The position numbers were made by a program, and so were the translations under genes. Of a stretch of DNA of 64,000 bases, positions 1 to 9,769 are shown piece after piece (within the stretch, counting starts at the first letter, position 1; each line of letters begins with the position of its first letter). The stretch comes from Phytophthora hibernalis (taxonomy: Eukaryota > Oomycota > Peronosporomycetes > Peronosporales > Peronosporaceae). The notes under the pieces are model-generated. The model had not been told where the DNA came from, searched no databases, and was given only the letters and a program-made list of their open reading frames with translations. Where the stretch lies: the NCBI GenBank assembly GCA_012656075.1, contig JAAKBF010000087.1, forward strand, positions 372,001-436,000. The letters run 5' to 3'.

Positions 1-793
1 GTGTATAAATAATACCCTTGAAAGAACAGTAGCGCTTGAACGCCGCCTTCACCAGAGCCTGAATGAACCGTGGGTCTTTCTTAGTACCAGACTGGGTGTG
101 GTAAGCAATACAGTGGAAAACGCATTCGTTGTTCGTTTTCGGGAAGTTGATAACACGCTTGTTATCGCGGATGATCTTGGGGATGACAACCTCGCTATCT
201 CCAAGGGCATGCTCGCGATGGTAAATGAAAATCTTATATCCTATTATCGCCTTAAGCTAATATCCACTCGATGGGTAGTTGAGCTTGTCGACTAACTCCA
301 TTGATCGAATCTCGGAAATGACCTTCTTACGAATGCCTGCCTTGCTGTTGATGGCAACCGGTCTTTCGAATACAGACGTGTTAGCAATGTGTGGATGCCA
401 ATATTGACTAAAACTATCATCCGTCTTGCTGATTAGATCATATCCTAGAGCGATATTGACCTTGAAATCATTCTTCTGGCTTGCGAGAACGTTCTCAAGC
501 TTGTCATAGAACTCTGAGGCTTGGATACTCTCATATAGATGAGACTCCATGTTTTTTGTTGTTGTAGAAACGGTACTTAGGGTCAGCTTTGTAGTTAGCC
601 GACATGTGCTTTTGAGTTGATCCGTAGAAACCTTATATTGCTTAGCTACGAGTTCCTGATTCTTACGGTTGGAAATGTTGCTAACATATACCATCTTACC
701 GGTTCTACCACGAACCTTGACTCGGTAGCTGCTCCCCAATTTAATAGCTCGGATATTTAATCTATTTAATCCCTCAAGTTCGTAGGCAAACAC
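1..793 (-). pseudogene. Virus-like / self-synthesising-element protein fragment, interrupted by one in-frame stop, runs off left edge
   Basis: On the minus strand one reading frame stays open from 793 to base 1 except for a single TAG at 257-259. The upstream part (about 178 codons) has no ATG and begins just after a stop, so its N-terminus is missing or in another frame. After the TAG the same frame continues with a compact segment containing NECVFHCIAYH and then KDPRFIQALVKAAFKRYC. A C-x-x-H-C-I-A-Y-H block followed by a basic helix is reminiscent of proteins encoded upstream of type-B DNA polymerases in virus-like mobile elements. That comparison is from memory and weak. The polymerase itself would lie outside the window. 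The exonuclease-X-like piece at 917-1150 lies upstream on the same strand, so both may come from one element. I do not recognise the protein firmly. Confidence 0.45.
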
Positions 794-916
794 ACTTGCT
801 ATATATTATCGGTGGTTACATTTTCCCTCGTGGGGTCGTCGTTATAGTTATACTTTTTTTCGCTCAGGATCGTCTTTATATATTAGACCTCAAGAAAAAT
901 CTGCAAAAAAATTAAT

Positions 917-1150
917 TTAGAGATACCTGGCAAAAGCCTTGTCAAGACTTTGGAGCCAATGATAATATTTTTTATCGTTGGTCTTGACCCATTCGAACGA
1001 TTTGGTCTTGTGCTTACCAAATCCAACAGTCGATCGAGGAAGTAAATTGCGCGCTAAATCCACCTTAGAGATCTCTGATACTGTATCGCATCCAAATAGA
1101 AATTGAATGTAGCTATCATCAACTCCTAAAAGTGATTTAGGTGCGGTCTA
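917..1150 (-). pseudogene. Fragment with exonuclease X C-terminal-like domain
   Basis: A 77-codon open stretch without an ATG ends at a TAA at 917-919. It contains GFGKHKTKSFEWVKTND followed by KKYYHWL. The pattern FGKHKxKxFExVxxNDxxYxxWL is typical of the small C-terminal domain found after DEDD exonucleases such as exonuclease X, which is also widespread in large DNA viruses and virus-like elements. The exonuclease part is absent: upstream (above 1150) the frame closes at a stop. The piece lies about 120 bp upstream of the 1-793 fragment on the same strand, suggesting a shared origin. The domain call is fairly good. The element identity is inference. Confidence 0.5.
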
Positions 1151-1812
1151 TCTCAGTGTATCGACTTTCTATTTTCGATTTTTTAATTAATTAGCTAAGT
1201 TAGGTTTCGCTGGTATTTTCGGTTTTTGACCAATCAGATTTATTATTTTCCGATGGCGTATTTTTGGTAGATATCGGCTTACTATGGAGGATACTGGTCA
1301 GTGCTGGCGTATTTTCCGTTGTTGAATGTACTGGATCCGTGTTTTACGGTAGGTAAGGCATTCGTTATATTTCCTCGCAAAACATCACACGAGTAGAGGA
1401 TCACCGACCATCTCATCTATGTTTTTAAACTTGATGTCTACGTTTTACGAGTGCCTCACTGGATCCATGTTTTACGGTACCAGTAGTAATATTCAGCAGG
1501 TTACGCAGTGATTTTCTTTTTCTTAGCTTTATTTTACAAGGAGAATAGGTTTAACCGTTTCTTATGCGATTCTAGGGTTTTATCGATCGACGCAACCTCT
1601 CGACCAGCACCCAACGCTTTAGGAGTGTTCGTAGACAACTTAACCGTTTCTAATCCCAAATGTTGGTTCAGAAGCGTCCGTACAACCTCTCATCATTGGG
1701 TGAGGTAGGGCTACATCTATGTGACAGCGCTTCATCACGCCTTTCTTTCCCGATTAAGTACGATACCAAAATTCTCCCCTCCCTTCTCTCTCATCTGCCG
1801 CCTGAAGAAAAG
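1151..1812. other. Intergenic DNA with a 21-bp direct repeat
   Basis: No convincing gene. A near-identical 21-bp motif (CTGGATCC, then GTGTTTTACGGTA or ATGTTTTACGGTA) occurs at 1331-1351 and 1459-1479 in the same orientation. A motif near 1306 (GCGTATTTTCCGTTGTTG) recurs at about 5225 in near-identical form. The CRN start codon follows at 1813. Confidence 0.4.
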
Positions 1813-3166
1813 ATGGTAAAGCTCTTTGTGCCATCGTTGGCGAGGTGGGGAGCGTGTTCCCAATGGACATCGACGCGAGTCAGTCGGTGGGGACTTGAAG
1901 GACGCGATCAAGGCGAAGAAGCCGGACACGATCAAGTGTGAAGCTGACAAACTGCAGCTCTTCCTGGCGAAGAAGGGCGACGCGTGGCTGAAAGATGACG
2001 ATCCTGCTGCGCTGGAGTTGGAAGAAGGAAATACGCATCAAGACATTCAAACGGTGATCGATGGCGAGAAGATGAGGGCGACGAAGACTTTGCAGCACTG
2101 GCTGTTTGACAAGAACAAAATGCCGCAGCCATCCACTGACCAAATCCACGTGCTGGTGGTGGTTCCGGAAAGCTCAGCGAAAGAAGCTACAGCCGCCTCA
2201 ACGCCGGTGACTATTGACCAAGTGGAGATGACAATGAATAAGGTTCTGAAGGAGCGGGATGAGCGGGATGAGAAGATGCTATCGATTTCCATATCAACAT
2301 GCACACGCTCGAAAGAAGAGAGACTGATGACAACATTGGGTTACACGTACTCGGCCATTGTTGTCGCGGAAGACATAGATGGCTCGATTCATCCTTACGC
2401 ATGGCACGAAAACGTAGCCGAGGACCACTTAGAGCAACGGATAGGGTACATGCAGTACTTTCGAGACAACCTTCCGGGTGTCTTGAATCAGGACGAAAGC
2501 AGAACAACTCCTTCAAGATCTTCCCCAAGACTGAAGCCCAAGTATTATCTGAAGGACGCAACGCAGATAAGGAACTTGCTCGACTGCAATGCTTCAAGCG
2601 GTTTGCCCTTCAAAGTGAAGGGGACGACGGATCTGATGATTATCGACGAAACGGCAAACTCCATGAATGAAGTTTTTGCTGGTCTTCACTTTGTGATCGA
2701 ACTCAAGAAGGAAGAGTTTGGTGTCAAAGAACGATGCCAAATACTGCTTGAGTTGGTTGCGGCGGACTTGAAAAGTGAAAACCGTTGTGCTCCTGTGGGA
2801 TTGCTCACCAACTTGAACAACTACTGGTATTTTCTGTGGTTCACGCCAGGCAGAGAAATCGCGAGAATGACGCTCAGGTGTCCAGCTAACGGATTCCAAA
2901 TGATGAAAGAACTTCTGAAGGAGACAAATAGGGTTGCATCAACTGGAGTGTTTCCCATGCGGATTCCTTTCTTGCGTGTACCTCTTCCGAAGCGTCAGAA
3001 GTTGCTCAAAGCTGCACCTGCAGGCGATGATGCCGCAACAGAAATGCTGGAGAGATACGAGTTGATGTCTGATGAGCTCAGTCCGGAGTTCTTGCTGGCG
3101 AGGAGGATGGAATACGAATTTCGAATGGTTCGTGAAATGCCGATTCACAGTGGAATGTACTCCTAA
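1813..3166 (+). pseudogene. Crinkler (CRN) family effector, frame broken twice near the N-terminus
   Basis: CRN proteins are modular oomycete effectors. A conserved N-terminal translocation half (LFLAK, DWL, ending in HVLVVVP) is followed by a variable domain that usually acts in the host nucleus. Here the ATG at 1813 opens a typical start, but the family-like reading changes frame near 1825 and again near 1890. Each change is consistent with one missing base, in a T run and a G run. From about 1893 to the TAA at 3166 it is open for some 420 codons. Visible motifs are LQLFLAKKGDAWLK, then IHVLVVVP closing the header. The C-terminal domain contains TTDLMI and FVIELKKEEF; a D followed by E-x-K resembles a PD-(D/E)xK nuclease fold, which is inference. 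As read, the ATG yields a short garbled product, so it is a pseudogene unless the two breaks are sequencing errors. Confidence 0.85.
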
Positions 3167-3437
3167 TGGTTTAGATAAGAAGCCGAGTCTGGACCAAATC
3201 AAGTTATCCAGAAGCTCACTGCAGACGCTGCCACTGCTTTACTAGTTATCTTAAGGTGAAGAAGACTCAAAATTCGAAGCAGTGATAAATGAATATCCTT
3301 ATTAAGCACACATGCCTGGAATCGTTAGATTCAATATTACCGGTAGTAAATAATTCAGCTCAACGTAACTTGCTACTTTTTTTTTGCTCCTTAATTATTG
3401 TTTATCCTAACAAATGTAAAGTTTATAGTATATAAAG

Positions 3438-3635
3438 ATGGCGTACTCATCCGATAAATATCAACTTAACAAGGAGCGTATCAAAGCCGCTCCAAAGCGC
3501 TACTATCTCAATACGAGAGAAACACGTATCGATAAGCAGCGAGAGTACGATGAGAAGCACCGCGACCAAATTAATGCTCAAAAGCGAAAGTTGTACGCGG
3601 TAAAGAAAAAATCGAACTTAAGCAAAGTGAAGTAG
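3438..3635 (+). CDS. Small lysine-rich basic protein, unrecognised
   Basis: A 65-residue frame begins at an ATG preceded immediately by a TATA-like run (TATAGTATATAAAG). About a third of the residues are K or R. A loose repeat is visible: Y-x-LN-x-E-x-I, then YYLNTRETRIDKQREY, then EKHRDQINAQKRK. Such repeated helical basic segments occur at the start of proteins in large virus-like elements, but I cannot name a family. It lies between the CRN locus and a decayed pogo-like element and could belong to the same element as 1-1150. It may not be a real gene. Confidence 0.3.
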   Translation: MAYSSDKYQLNKERIKAAPKRYYLNTRETRIDKQREYDEKHRDQINAQKRKLYAVKKKSNLSKVK

Positions 3636-3700
3636 CACTCGAGTCCAAGAAAAAGTCGAGATTATATAAAAAGACGAATATCGAGGCAGCTCATTGGTGA

Positions 3701-5042
3701 TTAGATAAACTCGAGGGCTTCAAACTGCCGAGGAATCGCCTTCCTAAAACTACTGCGTACCGTATCCTCAGAAATACAGTTCCAGGCTACAATAGCTCGC
3801 TTTATAATGTGGAGACGCTTCTCGCTCGCCGTTTTGGGACTCGGACCCTTCTGACGAATCCATGTACTACGGAGTACTGATTTAAGGGGCCCCATGACGC
3901 CCACGTCGAGAGGTTGGCAGGTGGACGTGCAGTTGGCAGGCAAGGGGTACACCACAGAGAACGTTTTTCTGCCACGGCCTGCTGTCTCTCCTCGGACACA
4001 TGGCAGTCGAAGTTGTCCGCGAAGATGACAGCAGGTCCGTCCAGCTCACGTGGCAGCACCTCGCTGGCATAAAAATCCCAGCACCTGCCATCCATCCATG
4101 CGTTCTCTTGAACGCTGTAGTAGTGGCCCACTGGGTACTTCTTTAGCTCATCTTTTCAATGTCCCCGCCGGGCATGCCCTTTATTATAAACAAAATCGGC
4201 AGTTTTTTTCTAATAACAGCATAAAATATTAAAACAGATTAACAACTAGAGGACAAAAAACATTACAGTCCGCGCGCACTGTAATGACGGCTGTCATACG
4301 GCCCGGGTGTTTCGTCAAACCCGTCCTTCGCGCTGAGTCAGATTTCCCTTTCCCAACCCAGCCTTTTTGGGTGCCATTTCGTAGTAAATAGCAGTTTCGT
4401 CGACATTGTAGATTTGATTTAGGGGCGTTTTCCAGTGAAGCCCCAAAAGTCCAGCGCAATTTCAAGCTGGGTCTCAACCAATTCTCCGTCGTTAAGTTTG
4501 CTCGTAACAGCAACCAGTGATGAGAAGCCATGACAAAAATATCATTAATACAAAATGAAATATTATCATATTCAGAGCATTTACATACCGTTTTGCAAAA
4601 TGTTGGCACAACTTAAAGAGTGCTTTCTGCCCGCTATCTTCGTTTTTTCGTACTCAAATATTCCATCAACCAATCTTGGTGGTTTTGCTTCATGTACTCA
4701 ATCATCATTCTTGTAGTAACAATCTTTAGTCAAATGAAGATAAGTTAATGAATAGCTTGAAAAACAAATTATAAAATATTACGTTGTTGTCGCGGCGCTC
4801 ATCCTTCATATACAATACAAGAGCATGTGAAAATGGAATGATCTTCTTCCTCCCTTGTCCTTAGAGCGTCTTGCTCTTCTGTGATCCCCGAAGCTTGTTA
4901 TCTTGTCCTCGTTCTTGACCCAGTCCCGCACTGTCCAGCGCGGGACACTGCTTTCGCCGATGGCGGCATCAATACCGACCTCTGCAACTCGTCTAAGTAC
5001 TTGGCGCTTAAACTGCATCTTGTACGAGCGCTTGACACGCAT
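3701..5042 (-). pseudogene. Decayed pogo/Tigger-like (DDE_1) transposase
   Basis: Transposase remains read right to left on the minus strand. An N-terminal helix-turn-helix lies at 5042-4806 (RSYKMQFKRQVLRRVAEVG, then WTVRDWVKNEDKI). A segment near 4700 reads MMIEYMKQNHQDWLMEYL. The first catalytic block lies near 4405 (IYNVDETAIYYEMAPKK), followed by MTAVITVRAD. The second is near 4015 (VIFADNFDCHV), and the C-terminal block near 3945 (YPLPANCTSTCQPLDVGVMGPLK). These blocks and their order fit the DDE_1 superfamily that moves pogo-type elements by cut and paste. The reading changes frame at least four times and meets stops, so it is not functional. I could not fix the terminal inverted repeats. 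Confidence 0.75.
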
Positions 5043-5454
5043 TGTTCGAGTTTGAAAATGCTCTCAATGCTCGCAGGTCGCGATGTCTTTGCGTCCAGTA
5101 ATTTGCAGATTTGTGTCGTTGGTTAAAAAAGTGAGTTTAGGTTAATCTTATTGGCTATAATAAAAATCCTTTTTGTATCAGACCAGAAGTCAGGAATTGT
5201 CGCATGACGTATTTTTAAGTAGAGCGTATTTTTCCGTTGTTGTCTGTACTACACACGTATCCAGTGCAACATTTGGTACCAATAAACAACGAATCATTAG
5301 CGAAAAGTATGCCCACGACTTTTACCAATGCGACCTTCGAGCTCGAAAATGTCCGGATTTGCACTGCAGAATCGAACTTCTCAGAATCACTTGCACTCCA
5401 TTAAAATTTTCACAACTACAACTTCGCAGCAGCACTCTTGGTACTCACTAACAT

Positions 5455-5867
5455 TTAAACAGATATATGTTCAGCAGTTGCGTTACTTGTGCGAACGCGT
5501 GAGCTTAACTTGCGGTGGGTGTGTCCGCCACCGTCGGAGTATCGGTCACAGTTGGAGTGGTCGCTACCGGCTTCGATGTAGGTGTGTGTTTCGGGCGGCA
5601 AATAGGCTTCATTGGCTTCGAGGGCGGTGACTTCCATGTCGCGGGCTTTGAAGGCGTCCACCAGTCGATCCTTTAAACCGGCGGTGTAGGTGCGTCGGAG
5701 ACTGCGAGTCTTCTACCTCTTCGGATCAACTTGACACCGATGAGATCGATGGTGATACCAGCGTTGATAGTCAAGTTGACTGTCAACGGCTTGGACAACG
5801 GCATGGGTCGTGTCAACGTAACGACATATCGGTACATAGACAGCACAGAAAGGTGCCGCATAATCAT
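5455..5867 (-). pseudogene. Unrecognised coding-like stretch, one frame break
   Basis: Two overlapping minus-strand frames join into a plausible protein-like reading with a frame change near 5690. The upstream part includes VTLTRPMPLSKPLTVNLTI and the downstream part includes KDRLVDAFKARDMEVTALE. Base use is GC-richer than the flanks, as in the captured gene fragment at 8521-9769. No domain is recognised, and chance cannot be excluded. Confidence 0.25.
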
Positions 5868-6588
5868 GATTTAATGACCTATTTGAGTTTACTTGTCCTC
5901 TATAACAAAGAAAACATAGTGTAATGATTTGCTGACCTGTGATTGGCTAACCTGAACCTGTATCCCACCCGCGTATGGGACCCATACGCGGGTGTATCCC
6001 ATAGGTATGCGTCCTCTCCATGTGGCACCATGCCCTAAATTTCCTGTAAGGCCTACTTGTACAAATGAAGGTGTGATTCACGTGATTCAGTAAATCGCGT
6101 TGGTAGACCAATCCTGCGAGCCGATCCTTACATGATAAAACAAGTCAGAAATTCTATTCCTCCAAGCCGATCTCGATCCGGACCGGATTAGATTCCTACA
6201 TATTAAATTAATAGAACAGTTCTTGGCCCCTCCGGAAGCCAATTAATATATCCGAGTTTGACGGGGCATGTGTTCTAATAAGCTTAGATGAATATTTGGT
6301 ATCTATGTTTAAAAACTTACAAGTATACAATATGGCAGGTGATTAGTTATGCTGTAACGGTACACCTGCCACTAACGTAATCGGTTTTGGGATATGATGC
6401 GGTGCTCGATTTCTGCTAGTGGCTGCATGTACCGTATTCCTCGACCTCGACGTGGTCGTACCGGTAACTGTATTACTACATGTAGTATGCATGTGTTGAA
6501 CGGTTACATGTAATCGAGACTCAAAGTTTGGTGGTGGTGAGTCTGCTCATTTCTCAACTCACTTTGAACCATCAAGTCAGCTTCCGGC
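5868..6588. other. Intergenic DNA upstream of RXLR locus, with a perfect 14-bp palindrome
   Basis: No gene seen. The arms CACCCGCGTATGGG (5966-5979) and its perfect complement (5981-5994) flank one base and would form a 14-bp hairpin. The stretch ends at the RXLR start codon at 6589, so any promoter would lie here, but no core element was identified with confidence. Confidence 0.4.
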
Positions 6589-8365
6589 ATGATTGCCAAG
6601 TTCAGACCATGTTCGCGTAGAAGCTGCGCGATAGTCTTAACCATTCTCGTTCTACTGGCATGTGTCGGCGGTGTAGTCTCGGTGAAAACGGACTCCAACG
6701 TCGTCAAACCAGAAAGTTTGGATCGTCCCCAAGGGCACTTGCTTCGTGGCTTCCAAACCAATCGAAGCTTGAGGACGTTCGTGGCGGCAACGGAAGACGA
6801 CGTTAACTTTGAGGAGAGAGCCATCACTGATATTATGAAGCAGATCGCTCGAGCCGCAAAGAACAAGTTGGCGCCAAACGACCAAGCGACCACAAACAAG
6901 TTATTCAATAAACTACAGATTAACAAGGAGGCCGACGAACAACTCTTTCAAAGCAGGCCATTTCAGAAGTGGGTAACCACTGTAACCAAGAACTTCAAGA
7001 AAACCCCGAGCTCGCTCAAGCGTCGATGGCTTCTTCGTTGGTGAGTCATTTCGGCGATGAAGCTCTCGCGAAGCTTCTGGCTTCAGCGAAGAACAATTAC
7101 CGGTCGAGAGATGTTGCGACTCAGCTGGAAAAAGCGCAGATACAGAATTGGTCGAGCGCCGGCAAAACTGAAGATGAGATTTTCGCCCTTCTGAAGCTCA
7201 ATGACAAAGGAGAAAGGCTCTTTGAAAGCCCCGTGGCAGCCACTTGGATATCTTATGTTATTCAGTTGAATAAGCAGAACTCGGACGAGGTTATTTTTGC
7301 GTCCCTCAAGAAAATGTACGACGACGATGCTCTCGTGAAGATGATTGCAGGGGCGAAGAGTAGCACAAGCACTGGTGCCATGGCAAAAAATTGGAGCAGG
7401 TGCAGCTGAACGAATGGACGAGTGAAGGGAAGTCTGTCGATGACATTTTCGAGTTACTCAAACTGAACAACCAAGGAGAAAACTCTTTCAGAGCCCGGTA
7501 TTGAGCACTTGGATCTCTTACGCCAATTTGCAGGGTAAGAACCCGTATGACCTGCTATTACAAAGCAGGCCAATCAGCCCGTTGTCAGAGTTGCGTCTGA
7601 CAAATATGATCGTGGCTGCGAAGGGGCATCGTACAACGGCGTCTATCGGTACCAAATTGTTGGAGGCACAGTCGAAAATGTGGCTGAGTACCGGAAAGAC
7701 GGCAGACGATGTTTTCAAGAGTCTACAATTGAACGATGGGGATCATTTTTTGCGAGATCAGTTTGGAGCGTCTGGGTCTCGTATTTGACCAAACTGAACA
7801 GAGAGAACCCCGACGAATTGATGTTCACAGTGGTGAAAACACACTATGGCGATGAAGGTATGGCGAAGACGATTACTCTAGCCAACGAAGGTTTATTTAC
7901 GAAGGACATTGGCAGGAAGTTGGAGGAAGAGTTATGGCGAAGTCAAGGAAAAGATGGTGCTGATATTTTCAAACTGTTGAAGCTGGACAAGGAAGGAAAT
8001 AATGTCTTGAGAGCCCGGTACTGAGCACATGGATTTCATATGTGACGAAACTCAATGCACTCGACAAGAAAACCCCGGATGCAATCTCGCAACTTGAGAA
8101 ACGTTTTCATGGCGACCTAGAGTTGGCCAGGCTGATTAATTATGCAAAACAGAAAACGAATACTGGAGCCGCGAGGAAGGTGATCGTTGAAGTTCAGGAT
8201 CTACAGTTCAACAAGTGGCTCGCTGCTGGTGAGACCCCCAACAGCATGTTAACCAGAACGCTCGAAACAAATCAGTTTTATACCTGGAACACCAAAGTTG
8301 TCTTACAACACTACTACGACTTTTACAAGGACATTGCAGTGCGCACTGGTAAGGTACAACTGTGA
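6589..8365 (+). pseudogene. RXLR effector with tandem LWY-type modules, several frame breaks
   Basis: Oomycete RXLR effectors are secreted and enter plant cells. The ATG at 6589 opens a signal peptide (hydrophobic core AIVLTILVLLACVGGVVS), then a degenerate RXLR site GHLLR and the downstream acidic motif DDVNFEER. After that come repeated helical modules of about 90 residues, each with a W-x-S/T-x-GK-x-x-D-D/E-I/V-F block (for example SSAGKTEDEIFALLKLND) followed by TWISY and a Y/F-containing helix. This matches the LWY fold used as a binding scaffold in large RXLR proteins. At least four modules are visible to 8365. The frame changes near 6995, 7390, 7475, 7750 and 8005, each consistent with one missing base. 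As read, the first frame stops at 7044. It is a pseudogene unless these are sequence errors. Confidence 0.85.
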
Positions 8366-8520
8366 TTTGACAGAACTAGGGCGTCTACGACTTAGACTGG
8401 AAATATTAATTTGGTACTGGGGGTGTAATGAAGCATCTGATGATGATTGAATGGAACTGAGGCCTAGCAAAAGATCAGTAATGCGTAGTTGCTAGCAACC
8501 TTGGGTCCTACATCCAACTA

Positions 8521-9362
8521 CTTCTTACCACCTCCCATCTTGGTGGTATTGTAGGGCTTGATGGGTTCGTCGATGACGACGATCTGGTCTTCATGCACGT
8601 CGAACATCTCCGACAGCACCTCCAGCAGATCCGTGGCGTAGTCGCCCTGCAGCTGGATCTGCTGCTGGCCCTGGTCCGTCTTGAACAGCGACGAGCTGCA
8701 GGCGAACTTCTTGACCAGACTCTTGCTAGCATACTTGATATTGACCTCCTCAAAATACTCGAGACCCGTGCCGAAACTGAGGCGCTCACGGCCCTTGCCA
8801 AACTCTTGGAGATGGTCACCTTGCAGTTCTCCTTCCGCGTGGGAGCCTCTTCGATCTTGTTGTTGTTCTTCATCTTGACAGTCTTGTCCACCAACTCCGC
8901 GATCTACTGCTCCATCTCCAGCAGTTCCACCACCGTGCGGTTGTATTTGGTGAGAACGAGGTCGGAGCAGTGCTCGGCTTGCACTCGTTGAACACGGGGC
9001 CGTACTCGCAGTACTCGACACTGTTAAACTTGGACTTGCTGTCATCTACTCCTCCTCACCCGAGTCACTAGATTCCGGTCCGTACTTCTTCACCAGTGCG
9101 TCGACGAGCTTGGACTCCTTGCCCTTGTACTCGGCCAGCACCGAGGGCACGCCGTCGACCTTCTCGGGGTTGTACGTGCGGTAGAAGGCCAGCAGACACT
9201 GGTGGTTGAAGTTTGACTCCTTGTCCTCCTCCTATCTTCTTCTTCTTCGTTAGCGCCGTCGAACTGCTCATTCTCTGTAAGTTCAGGCCCGTACTGCTTC
9301 ACGAGCACCGAGAACAGCTGCGCCTCGTAGCCCAGGACACCGTCGATCTCGTGCTTTGACAA
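8521..9362 (-). pseudogene. Fragment of a DENR/TMA22-like translation factor gene (SUI1 domain)
   Basis: DENR (yeast Tma22) works with MCT-1 in ribosome recycling and reinitiation; its C-terminal SUI1 domain binds the small ribosomal subunit. On the minus strand an N-terminal DENR-like block is visible near 9020 (VEYCEYGPVFNECK). The SUI1 domain follows at 8745-8521 (VKKFACSSSLFKTDQG, then GDYATDLLEVLSEMF), ending KMGGGKK and a stop. Upstream are two copies of an unrelated-looking motif ending LVKKYGPE or LVKQYGPE, each in a small helical unit; their tie to DENR is uncertain. Several frame changes and a stop break the gene. GC-rich codon use differs from the surrounding AT-rich DNA, suggesting a captured or duplicated cellular gene fragment. 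Confidence 0.7.
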
Positions 9363-9769
9363 TCGTCCACTGTCCGTGGAGTCTGCATCTTGGAGGACGT
9401 GCCCTTGACCTGCGCGCGCACTCGCCCGTCGACAAGTTGTCGGTGCACACGAACAGCAACGACAACTGCAGCACCAACAGCAACAGCTTCCAGGCGCACT
9501 CCCAGGGCGACGAGGATGAGGCGCCCGCCGACTTCCGCCGCAAACAACAGGTCGGCAGCTTCGACATGAAGCAGATGCTGCACATGCGCGAGAGCACGTT
9601 CCGCGACAGCTTCATACCGGGTGGCGCGCACAACTCGAACCAGGACTCGCACAACGACGGGCGCCCCACGGAGCTGGGCAACGCGCTGGACGACAGCTAC
9701 CGTCGCGCGGACAACAGCAACCCGCGGCCGTCGGTGACCGCCTCAGGTCCGACGCCGGACGTCGGATGA
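9356..9769 (+). pseudogene. 3' fragment of an unknown cellular gene
   Basis: An open frame of about 137 codons ends at a TGA (9767-9769). Composition is coding-like, with GC-rich third positions and abundant S, N, D, R and H. A recognisable-looking block reads GSFDMKQMLHMRESTFRDSF, followed by a low-complexity polar tail. I cannot name the family. The start is missing: it abuts the DENR-like fragment at about 9360, which is on the opposite strand, so two unrelated fragments are joined tail to tail. It is probably the disordered C-terminus of a larger protein. Confidence 0.4.

Noticed and set aside
6504..6926. Minus-strand frame of 140 codons over the RXLR start
   Set aside because: Antisense shadow of the signal peptide and RXLR region.
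9283..9681. Long minus-strand frames opposite the 9356-9769 fragment
   Set aside because: GC-rich coding DNA leaves all frames open; the plus reading has the better residue composition.
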